The notes beneath the pieces are model-generated. The model was given only the letters and a program-made list of their open reading frames with translations. It was not told the DNA's origin and searched no databases. This document shows, one piece after another, positions 25,481-39,061 of a stretch of DNA of 64,000 bases; position 1 is the first letter of the stretch; each line of letters starts with the position of its first letter. The stretch is taken from NCBI RefSeq assembly GCF_000004075.3, contig NC_026660.2:22571498-22635497 (forward strand). Direction: 5' to 3'. Position numbers and translations under genes: made by a program. The DNA comes from Cucumis sativus. Lineage: Eukaryota > Streptophyta > Magnoliopsida > Cucurbitales > Cucurbitaceae.

Positions 25481-27162
25481 AAAGTAAAAAAAAAGTCACA
25501 AATGAAGTTAAATTATTTCAATCAACAACCATTATATTATATTATATTATTCATATTACAATTATTGTACTATTGATATTTTAAAATTAAGATTAAGACA
25601 GAAAAAATAAATAATTTTTATACTATAAAGATAAACAAATAATTAGGGTCTTAAAAAGTGAAAGCATAAATAAATAATGAGTATGACATTAAAATAAGGA
25701 AGAGAAATAAGTTATTGAATTGTAGTTTATGAATAATATCAAATTTAAGATGGAGAATTGAAAATTTTGTCATATTTGTAAAATTCTAAAACAATATGTT
25801 ATAGTTACTATATCGTGAATGTGGTATATGCAATTTCTACTACTATAAATATTTATTTTATTAATAAGTGGTTTTCAAAGATAATATTAATAAATGGTAT
25901 AAATTGACTCACTTAAAACACTTATAAAAATTTGAATTTAGATTGATAGAGGTATGAAGTGATTGTTTTAATTGATATGCATATTTAAAGTGCAGGGAAT
26001 ATAAATGTATTTTCCCTATAGATTGAATTTCTACAATCTCATCCCTTCACGAGTAGTTTCACTATTACTTTAATTTTGTCTTATCCACACACACACATAT
26101 ATGTGTATGTATATATGTATATATATTTCAAAATTTCAATGCTCAGCCACTGGTAGTTTTGTATTTGACTTGTTTTGTCCCAATCTTAATAATGTTATAA
26201 TAGTACCTGAAATGCAACAAGTCAGCTCCCCTTCTAAAAGTTTAAACAGTAACAAAAGAAAATTGATTTCTTTGGCTTTATTATCCTTTTGATTTTTTTT
26301 ACAAAAATAAAATAATAGAAAATTGTGGTAAACGATGAAACTATTACAAATATTTACAAAATAGAGGAGAATTTCAAATTCTAAAAATATAATAGACTAA
26401 GACTTCTATTCAGGCTAATAAATCTAGTTTTGCCATATCTTTAATTGAAAATGTGCCAAAAATAAACATAAATAAGTTAGAACGTTTAAGGTGTCCACTC
26501 AATTTGATTAGAAAGTTGTAAAAGTATTAATATATTTATGTTAGTGTGTAGGTATAAACTATTTAATCCAATTTTTCATAATAATTTTGTTTGGAGATTA
26601 TTTGAAATAACAAAACTTTTTAAAATAATTTTTTAGAGATTATTTGAAATAACAAAACTTTTTAAAATATTAAAGAGCATACCAAATTTTTTTAGAGATA
26701 CACATGGTATGTTATCTTGATCTATTTATGAACTATCGTAAATAGACTATGAAATTTTGTAAATATTTTTCTTCATTCTTGTTGTATTTAAAAATTGTCC
26801 TTAAATTTCTTCCTATATTGAAAACATTTTTAGGTAAAATATTTCTACCAAATTAGCACTTTCAAAGCTAATAGTCGAAGGTATAGTAAGGTCTTAGAAG
26901 AATAAGTAATCAACTCCTCCTAATAATAAACTCATATGATCGATATTGTTCATCCTTGATAGACTTTTGAAGTTCGATCTAAATTTAGCTACATTTGTGT
27001 TATATTTGTTAATACTTTTCAGTCATTTTCGTGCATGTAACTACGATTGAATAATTTTTTTTTTTTTGGAAATAAAAAGATACTTAAAAAGTTAGAATAA
27101 TAAATAGAGGGGGAACAGTGAGGAAAGGAGTGCATGAAATGTGATTGGTTAGTGGAGCATCA

Positions 27163-27219
27163 GGCCCAAGTTAAGTGGCTCGGAAATCAAGGCCCAAAAT
27201 AAGGGGATATGAGGCCCAA
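27163..27219. promoter_or_regulatory. Cluster of three GGCCCAA (site II-type) elements
   Basis: GGCCCAA occurs at 27163-27169, 27191-27197 and 27213-27219, with an ATTGG (inverted CCAAT) at about 27144. In plants TGGGCC/T site II motifs bind TCP factors in promoters of growth and ribosomal genes. No gene start lies nearby; psbTn begins 1.8 kb downstream. Confidence 0.35.
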
Positions 27220-27899
27220 TTGAATTTGGATATCACAATTTCAAAATTTGAAAATAATTTTGGATAAATTGGTAATTGTGAAAAGCACAACCAAAGTCTC
27301 TGCCACAATCAGAACATATAAACAGTCTTTACAGTCCAAAGTACATTACCCTTTTTATTGATCAAAATATTGCAATTCGTAATTTTAAATAACAAAAAGA
27401 TATTAAATATCATTTCATGTTTCTTTAATTAAAAAGAAAAAAAAAACCCAACACTTCCGACTAAATTTAATTTAAGAGGTACGTTCTTGAACTACAATAT
27501 GAATATTTGAAAATACATTAACTAAAATACAAGTTATGGTTAATTATACAGATTTGATTCAACATTTTTAGTATTGTTAAACGACAAATTATTTGATATC
27601 AGTATATAATATGAAACCAAAAAAATAAATACTTCGTATATAACAACTGTGCTCAAAACATTAGCAAATATAGCACAGTAAAAAAATTTATAAATATAAC
27701 AAAATTTAGGTCTCACTTCCGAAGTCTACCAATCATCTATTTTGTTAGTAGAAGTCTATGCATGGTAAAATCTATTGGTACTGGCAATTCTTAGAATTTA
27801 AATTAATACAAAAGTTAAAATTTAGGGTTGAAATTGATATTTACCTAAAACTTTACTATTATCCTAAAACCCTTAGAGTGTATTGACCCTCATACTTGA

Positions 27900-28630
27900 A
27901 GGAAGTAGCCCACTTCCGGTTTGAGACATGGGTTAAGTGGGGATTGAGGTTATTTTACTTCCCTTATTTTACACTCAATCATTGTCACACATTGTTTCAT
28001 TCTCTTGGCCAAGTGCATCTCGGAATCGCTAAAAATTTTATTTTTCTCGGGCTCAATCTAGGCCAAGATCAACCGCGAGATTCTTTCAAAATTTTAAAAA
28101 ACTTGAAGGAAATCTCTTGGTGACCGGATGCATCATCGAGATAGTGCATTTTTTTTTATTAAAAGTTTGAAATTGAGGTTAACTCTTTTCCGGCCAAATT
28201 TTCCACAACAGTCACCGAGTTGAAAACATAAGCATTTAGGTTAACTATTTATGGGTCATCATGGCTTCAAAATACACCAAGCTGAAAAGCAAAAACAATT
28301 ATATCAATGATTCTGAGGCCAAAGTTGTATCTAATAGCCTTGAGCTAAATAACATAAGCATTATGTAGTATGATCTCAGGCTAAAGTTGCTTTGAGATGT
28401 CTCCAAGAGAGATCGATAAATTTTCTTCAAAGAGTTTTTTAAATTTGAGAAGAATCTTGGAGTCGATCTCGTTCGAGATTGTCTCCGAGAAAAAAAAAGT
28501 TTACGTGGTCCTGAGATGCACTCGGTCAAGAAAATGGAAGAGTGTGTGGCAGAAATTTCGACGTAAGGAGAGTAAAAGAACACTAATTCCTTTTTGCTTA
28601 ATTCATGTTCCAAACGTGGAATTGGACTAA
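27900..28630. repeat. Imperfect inverted repeat (foldback) upstream of psbTn
   Basis: The left arm (about 27900-28130) and right arm (about 28395-28630) are reverse complements with scattered mismatches. For example 'attctcttggccaagtgcat' pairs with the reverse of 'atgcactcggtcaagaaaat', and 'ggtttgagacatgggttaag' with the reverse of 'ttaattcatgttccaaacg'. The loop is about 265 bp. The two mirror-image short ORFs (27896-28123 plus, 28299-28613 minus) are by-products of this symmetry. It may be a foldback transposon or an inverted duplication. Confidence 0.75.
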
Positions 28631-28820
28631 AATAACTATTATAATACCAAGACTTTTATAAGTAACTCATCGTTCCAAAAGTGATTTAGAATAGGGTAAG
28701 TATTGTTAGTGGATTTAGATTGTGTTATGTGAATGTGATGTAAAGGAAAAGTTTGTAAAGGGCGTAGAGATAAAGAAAGAACAGGTGGCAAGAAAATAGT
28801 GGTTAGTAAAGATCTGTTGG

Positions 28821-28827
28821 GATAAGG
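28821..28827 (+). promoter_or_regulatory. I-box (GATAAGG)
   Basis: GATAAGG lies 155 bp upstream of the psbTn start codon. I-boxes are common in light-regulated plant promoters. No clear TATA box is visible; the region just upstream of the ATG is pyrimidine-rich, as in other TATA-less photosystem gene promoters. Confidence 0.45.
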
Positions 28828-28981
28828 AAATGGATGATGGCTTCAATGAAAGAATCAATACGAACCTTCAATCACTTCACTTCTCCCCCCACACTCCCAA
28901 ACATAAACTACATCCATTCTATTTCTCCTTCACCCAATTCCTCAGCTTACCAACAATCTCTCCAACCCCAATTCCCTAAAT

Positions 28982-29302
28982 ATGGCTTCTATGGCTATGA
29001 CAGCTTCCTTCCTCCCCACCACAGCCACTAAGCAACCCTCCTCCACCGCCCGTCGACCCCTTATTGTTGCCAAAGCATCCACCTCTAACCAAGCCTCCAA
29101 TGTCAACATGGAGGTCAAGAATGTGAAGGTAGAGAGCAGGCAAGGGCGGCGGGAGTTGGTGGCGGCTGCTGTCACAGTAGCAGCTGCAACCTTGGCGAAG
29201 GCGGCAATGGCGGATGAGCCGGCACGTGGGTCTCCTGAAGCCAAGCAGAAGTATGCTCCAATCTGTGTCACAATGCCTACTGCCCGTATTTGCCGCAAGT
29301 GA
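28982..29302 (+). CDS. psbTn: Photosystem II 5 kDa protein (PsbTn precursor), chloroplast
   Basis: Single-exon gene of 106 residues. Residues 1 to about 45 are a Ser/Thr/Ala-rich chloroplast transit peptide. Residues 54-77 form a thylakoid targeting signal with twin arginine (RR 56-57) followed by a hydrophobic Ala/Val stretch ending AMA. Cleavage there leaves a mature peptide of about 29 residues starting DEPARG, with two cysteines (95 and 104) likely to form a disulfide. PsbTn is a small lumenal subunit at the edge of photosystem II. An upstream ATG at 28834 opens a 65-codon frame overlapping this start out of frame; it would matter only if transcription starts upstream of it. The preceding I-box fits light regulation. 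Confidence 0.93.
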   Translation: MASMAMTASFLPTTATKQPSSTARRPLIVAKASTSNQASNVNMEVKNVKVESRQGRRELVAAAVTVAAATLAKAAMADEPARGSPEAKQKYAPICVTMPTARICRK

Positions 29303-30272
29303 TTTTGAAGAGATGTGTTTTGCTTTTTCTTTTTTTTCTCTGTTGTCTTTCTTCTTCATGTCTATTAAAACCCTTCCATTTGGTTTCAGACTTTGAAGTT
29401 TGATTGTAAAATCTGTAAAACAAAGCTATGAATTGCCATGAATCTCTCTCTTCATGCCTTTTTTTTCTTCTTCTTGTTTTTGCCTTTCTCAATCTCAAAG
29501 TTCATTCAAGTGTTTTTCTGTTTCTTCACATTTTATCAATGTTGTTGATGATCACAACACTATACAAACACCACATTTGATAATAACTCATTCAAAGTAG
29601 TTGCAAATTAGAGAATTCTCACATGATCATTACGAATATTTATATATACTCATGATCGTTTCATATATAAGTTGTAGATTAGAAAAAATAGTTTAATCAA
29701 ACAAGTGAATCAACACGAATCTTTATCATCCTCTCAATTCAGAAATCTCTCTCTACATAAAATGAATTCTTTTGTGGTCTTCTGATTTCGTATACATCAT
29801 CGAGAAGTATATCAAATTCAAAGCGATGATTGGACAAAATAAGGAACTTTATCTCTTTCTCTCTCTACAAGAATATGAAGTTAGAACTCATCATCATTCA
29901 GGGAGGTTGGCAAATATGAAGTCCCAGAAAGATTTATCTCTGTCTACTTCTACAAATAGAAGGCCAGAATTGGTAAATTCCCATCAGCTCCACCTTTCCA
30001 TACAGCTTCTTCAAAAACACAAGCAAAGCTCTAAAAATACAGTTGGAAAGAAGATGTTCACACACTTGAGAACTTGATCCTCATCCAATGGTTTCACTTG
30101 GAATGGATATCAAATGATAATAATATTAATAATTATAGGCCACTGATCATATAGCTCTTAAACCATAAATGAATAGCAGAAAACCCAACATAAATATATT
30201 TGTATACTCCATTTTTTTTGCTTTCTTCAAATATCAGTTGAATCATTTCATCTTTTGGAAGGTTCATCTACC
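29303..30272. other. Intergenic: convergent 3' ends of psbTn and the kinase gene
   Basis: About 100-200 bp is the psbTn 3' UTR and the right side holds the kinase 3' UTR. A 101-codon plus-strand frame at 29772-30077 has no recognisable motif, and I see no support for a gene. Confidence 0.5.
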
Positions 30273-33128
<2,856 letters not shown>

Positions 33129-33700
33129 GAGCAAGATCGAAAAATGTCAAAATGCTCCAACCTTTTGAGAGATTTCAAAACCCATCAAGCAAATATGACG
33201 AGGGTCAGAAACACAGATGCAAAATAGAAACAAAGATCTAAAGCTTTTTTCATAAACAACACCAACCCAGATGAGAATCTGACATCTATAATAAAAAATA
33301 AGATTTCTTCTAAACAAAAATCCAAAAATTGCACAAAATATCACAATTTTTCAGAGAATAAAACAGGCACCCAACTCAAAGATATTCTAAACAAAACTAA
33401 AAAAAATAAACGATACCCATTCAATGTTCATAACAATGCACATGACCCAGAATTCTTTTTCCCTCATTGAAAGATTAAAACACCATAAAAACAAAAACCC
33501 ACCTGGGACTTTGAGTTGAAATTGAGGAATCACAGCGACATTGCGAAGAACAGCTGGGGAAGTTGGACGAGAGGAGAATTGGGAGGCTTTGAATAAAAAA
33601 TCTGAAGGAGAAAGATGAATCTCACGAATGCAGAAGGGGATTTAATCGATGGAGTTCCAGAATCCGTTTCTTTCTCCTCCACAAATTAAAATTTTCTTCC
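33129..33700 (-). promoter_or_regulatory. 5' UTR with intron and proximal promoter of the kinase gene
   Basis: On the minus strand a candidate noncoding exon ends at about 33504 with 'gtcccag|gtgggt'. An acceptor just upstream of the ATG, possibly 'caaaag|gttgg' near 33160, would close the leader intron. The CT-rich stretch around 33650-33770 is the likely core promoter. Confidence 0.45.
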
Positions 33701-33779
33701 TCCCCTCCTGGATTCAACCAAGTTGGAAGACAAACGAGACCCTCCTCCCTCACCCCCTCCCTCTTTTTCAATCCACGAG

Positions 33780-34518
33780 GTCCATTTTTTCCTTTTCCCA
33801 ATTTAATTTTAAGAAATTATTACAATAATCATTGCATTTTAAGAAAATCTTATCTGTCGGATTTACAAGTCAAATAAATGACTCATTATCCAATACCATT
33901 CATAAAAAAAGTCAATTTCAAATCTTATTTTAGAGTGTAATCCACGGTATAATTTGAGAATGTCCTTTGTATTCTAAGGTTAGCATTTTATGTTGCTATT
34001 GGCTACTAATTAAATTATAGCGATAGGACTATCACATTACAACCACTTAAATTTGTTTAATTTAATTGAGATGGTTTCCAACTTCAATCCAATCAATCAA
34101 AATATCCTTCCAAGTTGAGTATGAAGAATGTTCGCCTTCTATATAAAAAAAGGTGTGAGCCAAATTAAAAATGGTCCAAATTTGTACTTTTATTTAATTC
34201 ATTTGAAAATGGCTTGTGTATTATAATTGAGCATTCGTGTATTCCAATTCTAAAAGTTGAATTTTTCTTGATAACATAAAAATTTATGAACTTTTTACAA
34301 ACATCACAGCACTCAATGATAAGAAGGTACATAAGAACCTTCTTCCAAACTTATTCTACCTTAAAGTTAGAATCTTTAGTACATAAGTCTACAAGCTATG
34401 CTTTCTTTGGCATACCATCAATATAATACTCTGTAAACAACATAATCTTGATCACTTTTTCTTGATGTATACAATTTAGATAGCTATGGTCGAAGTTCTG
34501 TAATCATAATTAAATATT
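33780..34518. other. Intergenic, AT-rich
   Basis: No gene or repeat recognised. It holds the kinase promoter on the left and the 3' UTR of the minus-strand gene ending at 34519 on the right. Confidence 0.5.
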
Positions 34519-35195
34519 TTAACTAAGAAGTGAGGGGGATATGGACATAGATGAAAGTGGAAGCTGCTGCAAAACTGATGGCTGAGTAGATTCTTTCTCA
34601 AAGTCAGAACTGATAGAACTTGGTAATGGAACATCAATGGAAGGCTTTATGACAGTATAGAACAGCACATTGTAGAAAATGGAGAAGATGAAGAGGACAA
34701 CAGCTGAATTTGCTAACAGAGTCTCTGAAATCTCTGTCATTTCTCCTCTCATTTGACTTCTTGGAACATTCATATCTTGAACAACTGCAAAAAAATTTCA
34801 AAACCAAAAATCTCAATACTAAGTAGTGATAGAGGTTTCTTCTATATAATACTAAGTCCAGTCCAGTCTTCAACCAAAGTTACACAACAACAAATTTTAG
34901 TTCAGACTTCGGATTCAAAAGATGAGGAGTTACCTTTCTTCTTGGGAGAAGAGACTTGTTTCTTGGAGAAGGATTGAAGCTGTTGATCAAGCTCTTGAAG
35001 GGCCTGCCTAGCCTTATCTGGGTCAACCTCAAACTGTTGAGAATCTGACTCCTTTGCACACAAAATGGAAAAATGAGAAGCAGAATAATGAAGTGGGTGA
35101 AATTTCCTTATCTTCAAAACACCATCTGAGCATTTCTTGGTGGTTACAAATGGCGGCCTCAGGTTTTGATTGAAGAGAGACTGAAGAGAAAGCAT
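34519..35195 (-). CDS. Probable plastid single-pass membrane protein, function unknown
   Basis: Two exons, 35195-34934 and 34784-34519, give 175 residues. The N-terminus (1-45) is Ser/Thr/basic and poor in acidic residues, like a chloroplast transit peptide. A charged, probably helical segment DPDKARQALQELDQQLQSFS follows (58-77). One strongly hydrophobic helix lies at about 112-134 (LFIFSIFYNVLFY) followed by TVIKPSID. The C-terminus is Ser/Pro-rich. I do not recognise the family by name. A GATAAG motif about 50 bp upstream of the start codon would fit light-regulated expression. Confidence 0.75.
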
Positions 35196-35219
35196 CTGGA
35201 AGCTGCTAATTACCCACTA

Positions 35220-36140
35220 CCACATGAAGTTGCTTCAGGATAATGATAAGTCATCACCTAGAAGAAGCAGCGTGTTTGGCAACCAGTATTGGCATAGACT
35301 AATCCAGGATAGGGTTGTCCTCACTGCCACCTGGGATAATAATAGTCCTTCATGTTAAACATCTAATAAGACAAGTCAACAGAAACATTCCTGTGTCAGA
35401 ATATAATAAGGCAATTTAAAAAACAAAATCTCTTTTAATAAAATATCAGCAAAATATGTTTGAGAGAATAATTATTGATAAAGAAACTATTTTTCTATTA
35501 TTATCCCCAATCCCCACCAACATGGCCTTTCGGCCTACCACGGAATCAAAAGAGAATTAGAAAATACTTGGGGATCACAAAGGAAAAGAAAACAAGATGC
35601 TATGCTTGACTTTATTTCATTCACAGTTTTCAAAGTGAAATAAGTGTCCTTTCATTTCCAGAAGTAGGAATACACAGTTCCAAGGTTTAGCCCTCCACAA
35701 AAAGAATCAAGCGGTAATGAAAGCTGCAATCAAATAAGCATCTCAAATTGTGTCCAAGAATTGCATTTGGTACAAAGGAAAGCTAAATTATTTTAGTCAG
35801 AAACCAATAAGCATCATCAAGTTTAGATCATTTTCCAATATTCCTAGTGGACGCTGAAATCAGGATGCATATAATAGCAAGAATATTTGGTACCTGGAGA
35901 ACTTATATGAAATCAGCAACCAAATTATGGATCAAAGTTCATGACACATTCACAAGTACATAACAGATAAGCATTCCATTAAACAAGGTTGTTTGGAAAT
36001 TGAGAAGAACAGCGTTTGAAATCTATGGAGTCTGTTCTATACACAAGTTAAAAATGGGGGAGGTTGATGGAATAAAGCATCCAAGGACTTAACTAGAACT
36101 AAGGTCCAAATGGCCAACTTATATTATCCATCTCCTTTAC
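35220..36140. other. Intergenic between the plastid protein gene and NF-YA
   Basis: Left part: promoter of the plastid protein gene (GATAAG near 35247). Right part: distal 3' region of NF-YA. No ORF, repeat or RNA gene recognised. Confidence 0.5.
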
Positions 36141-36164
36141 GATTAAGGAACAAGCACCAGAACA

Positions 36165-36185
36165 AAGCCAAGAATGATTTGCCGC
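36165..36185 (-). promoter_or_regulatory. miR169 target site in the NF-YA 3' UTR
   Basis: The transcript reads GCGGCAAATCATTCTTGGCTT here, 67 nt past the stop codon. Compared with canonical miR169 (starting CAGCCAAGGATGACTTGCC) it pairs along 18 of 21 positions if one G:U wobble is counted, with mismatches only at the two ends and at position 14. miR169 sites in NF-YA 3' UTRs are a conserved plant feature, and this site is in the expected place. Confidence 0.85.
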
Positions 36186-36251
36186 CTAGCAGAGAACTGC
36201 CAGGGAATGTAGCCCCAAGAGAGGCAGCCCATATTTATGCAACCAGGAGGT

Positions 36252-39061
36252 TCACTTGATGGCAAGACGCCTCTGTGCAGCTTGATTTTCTGAGATACTT
36301 CGCTGCTGTCCTGAGCAGTCTCCATCATCACCTCTCTCACCAGATCGTAAACCATAGGAAGAAGCTTGGAAGCTACTGTAATTATGAAATTGGCTACTTC
36401 CATTCATATAACTTCGAGCTTCATATGCTTCATGCAACTGGGTCCTTGATTCTTGTTGGCCATTGGAAGAATTCCAGGTTTCAGCCAAGGCACAAGGTGC
36501 TGCATCAGAGCCAGATGAACCAGCAGAGTGCGATGAGATAGCTTGACCAGAACCGGAGTCCTTGTCCTTCATAGTAGAACCCAAGGAATTAGTTTCATTT
36601 TTCTTGGCAAATCGTCCTCCACTACCCCTTGCCCGTCTCATGGCATGCTGGTGACGAGATTCATGCAGATATGGCTGCATAACACAACACAGGCTAAATA
36701 TTAGAGGAATTTCAGAAACATGCATACCCAGATATAAGCTACAGCAAAAGAATTGTTCAAATGGAGGGAGAAAGAGGTGGAGTGTGAACAGTCTTCACTC
36801 TGCAAACATACAGAAACAATAACCCGCTCAATGACCATCCAACACTCAACAACATTTGATTTTTCAAAACTAACCGTGTCCAAGCCATCTCATCTCACAT
36901 GGTAATGAATTAGCTATAAAAACAACTATACACGGCAAGGAGAAATCATGAAATTGTGAAAGACCAGCTTTGACTCAGTATTTAAAACGTAAATGCTTTG
37001 ATCCCAACTCAGTTGTGATTTTACCTTCAGTTGAGAACCTCCGGTCTTACACAACCATAATTACAATGCAATATTATGCCCTCTTTGAATTTTTTTATAA
37101 GTTTTGTAAGGTCTTCAAACAACGACTTGGCAATTCATATAGGTGTGCTATTTGGTACCTAACCACATTCATTTTAGCACTCAACAATCCTTGCAGCCAG
37201 TTTAGAATACTTAGGTTACTTCCCACTTGCGCAGAATCTGATTATGAGAATAAAGCAAACCTTTTTAATGTGGGTAGATGGAATATTAATCATTTGGCAA
37301 TAATGATATCCTGAGCATTCAAAATATTCAGGGTAGAATAGGTAAATAAATCAAGTATATTCCCAGAAAAATTACTGATGATACCTATGCTAAAAAAGCC
37401 TAGGTGAGTACATCCACCCACTGTCAAGCACAACAAAATAATTTTTTAGTCACCCTTCACTCACAAGTTTATGGTAATTAAACAATAGAAAACTACTCAG
37501 GTGAGAGAATTTTATGGAGTACCTAATCAAATTTGAACCAAAGGGAAGAATGAGCTTCATTAAAAGCGCAATACAATTAGAAGGCATTGCTAGATTTCCA
37601 GCTACTTTAACATGTATAAGAGACAAGTTGTAGTACAAGAAAGGCGATCATCTAAATAGCAGTCGTACCTTTCTAACTTTTATTAGTTTGTTCTCAACCT
37701 CTGCTTTAGCACGTGCCTGTCTTCGCCTTAGAATCCCTTGATATTGTTTAGCATTCACAAAAACAGGCTCCTGTGTCACCTCAAGGGGCAATGCCATTCT
37801 AGCATGTGGCATCCCAAGAAAAGGAGGGTAACCCTACCATAAGAAGGATTGTCAAGGGCAAGCTTTAATTCTTACATATAAGGAAGAAGGGGTAACATTG
37901 CACAATGACCCCAGACGTTGACATACGACCTTGTCATTGTGGCCAATAAATAAATAATTTCAGGCCAAGATATTGCAACTATCACACTACAACCTCTTCC
38001 AAGAAACTGGAAATTTTCAGTTAGTTCGCTTGATACGCTCATAAACTCTGTACTGTCAAATGTTATTTTAATTGAAATAATTTGAGAAAGTGAAAATCTG
38101 AACAAGTAACAACATTGAAAGTTCATGAATACTTGAAAAGGTAAAGCAATAGGAAAGGAAAAAAAAAGTAAAGAGTACTATCAAAATTACCCATGGCTAC
38201 TATACACCGAAAAAGTTTGTGTATATGGTGCAAAAATTATAAGAAATATATACATATAACTTATCTATATGTACCATCTAAATATCTCATGACTGATCTT
38301 CTATGATTTTAACCTACGTACCGGTTGATGCCCATAGGCAGCCATCACTCCCGCGTAATAAGGATCCTGATATGGGTTTGATGCACATGCCTAAAACAGA
38401 TTAAAATAAGCACATAATCCCACCAATGTTGTCCAATATTCAAAAACTGGACTCCAAGAGTCAGAAGAATGTCTCTAATTTTTTTTTTTTTTTAAATAAT
38501 AATAATCAACCAGACTTGCAAATTGAACTCACAATAGAGTGGCCTACAAGTTCAAGCTGAGGAGGTTGCGTGATACATCCACTATGCACTATAGGTGCAG
38601 CAGAAACAGCATGCTGACAGTTGTGCTGTACTTGCCCAAAACTTGCTGGTGAATTTGACAATAATATGTTAATGAGGCTATATTGTCATTGTCCTCAAAT
38701 GTATAATAATTCCAATTCATAACCAAAGAGGCTAAAAACAATAAGTGCCGTTCTTTGAACTATAACACGATTTAGCAAGCAACACCACAAAGTTGAGGGC
38801 CATACCATGTGAATCTTTTGTGGTCTCATCATCATCTTCTTCATTTAAATCATCATTTGACATTGACTGACCATCATTAGATTCTGAAGCACCATTAGTG
38901 CATTCCAGTGATGTTGAATTGGACACATTTCCTCCAGCTGCAGGCGGAGAGATATGATTGTACCCAATACTACGCCACCAAGGTTCTGAAAAACTACTAG
39001 TCTGCTGCATATTTGGTGGTTCAGATTCTAGTTGATTCACACTTTTAGACTTTGACTGCAT
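36252..39061 (-). CDS. Nuclear transcription factor Y subunit A (NF-YA/HAP2)
   Basis: Five coding exons: 39061-38806, 38645-38533, 38390-38322, 37833-37669 and 36674-36252, giving 341 residues. NF-YA binds CCAAT boxes as a trimer with NF-YB and NF-YC. The conserved core spans exons 4 and 5: [20 protein letters not shown] begins the NF-YB/C-binding helix (168-196), then the linker and the DNA-binding segment [20 protein letters not shown] (from 202) ending GRFAKK. The N-terminus is acidic and Ser/Asn-rich; exon 3 encodes [18 protein letters not shown], typical of plant NF-YAs. The coding start lies right after an acceptor-like AG, so a long 5' leader is spliced in. A miR169 site follows the stop. 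The exact plant subgroup is not assigned. Confidence 0.94.

Larger units (their letters stand above)
21650..27895. other. Gene-poor AT-rich region, 6.2 kb
   Basis: No credible gene on either strand. It contains a tandem duplication at 22441-22675, a GATACAC-type degenerate repeat at 25085-25480, a fragment near 26690-26810 related to the local MITE family, a three-fold GGCCCAA cluster at 27163-27219, and a MITE-like palindrome at about 27655-27790. Short frames here lack codon structure. Confidence 0.65.

Noticed and set aside
29772-30077. 101-codon plus-strand frame between psbTn and the kinase
   Set aside because: No motif, no splice support and no promoter signals; it sits in the 3' flank of two convergent genes.
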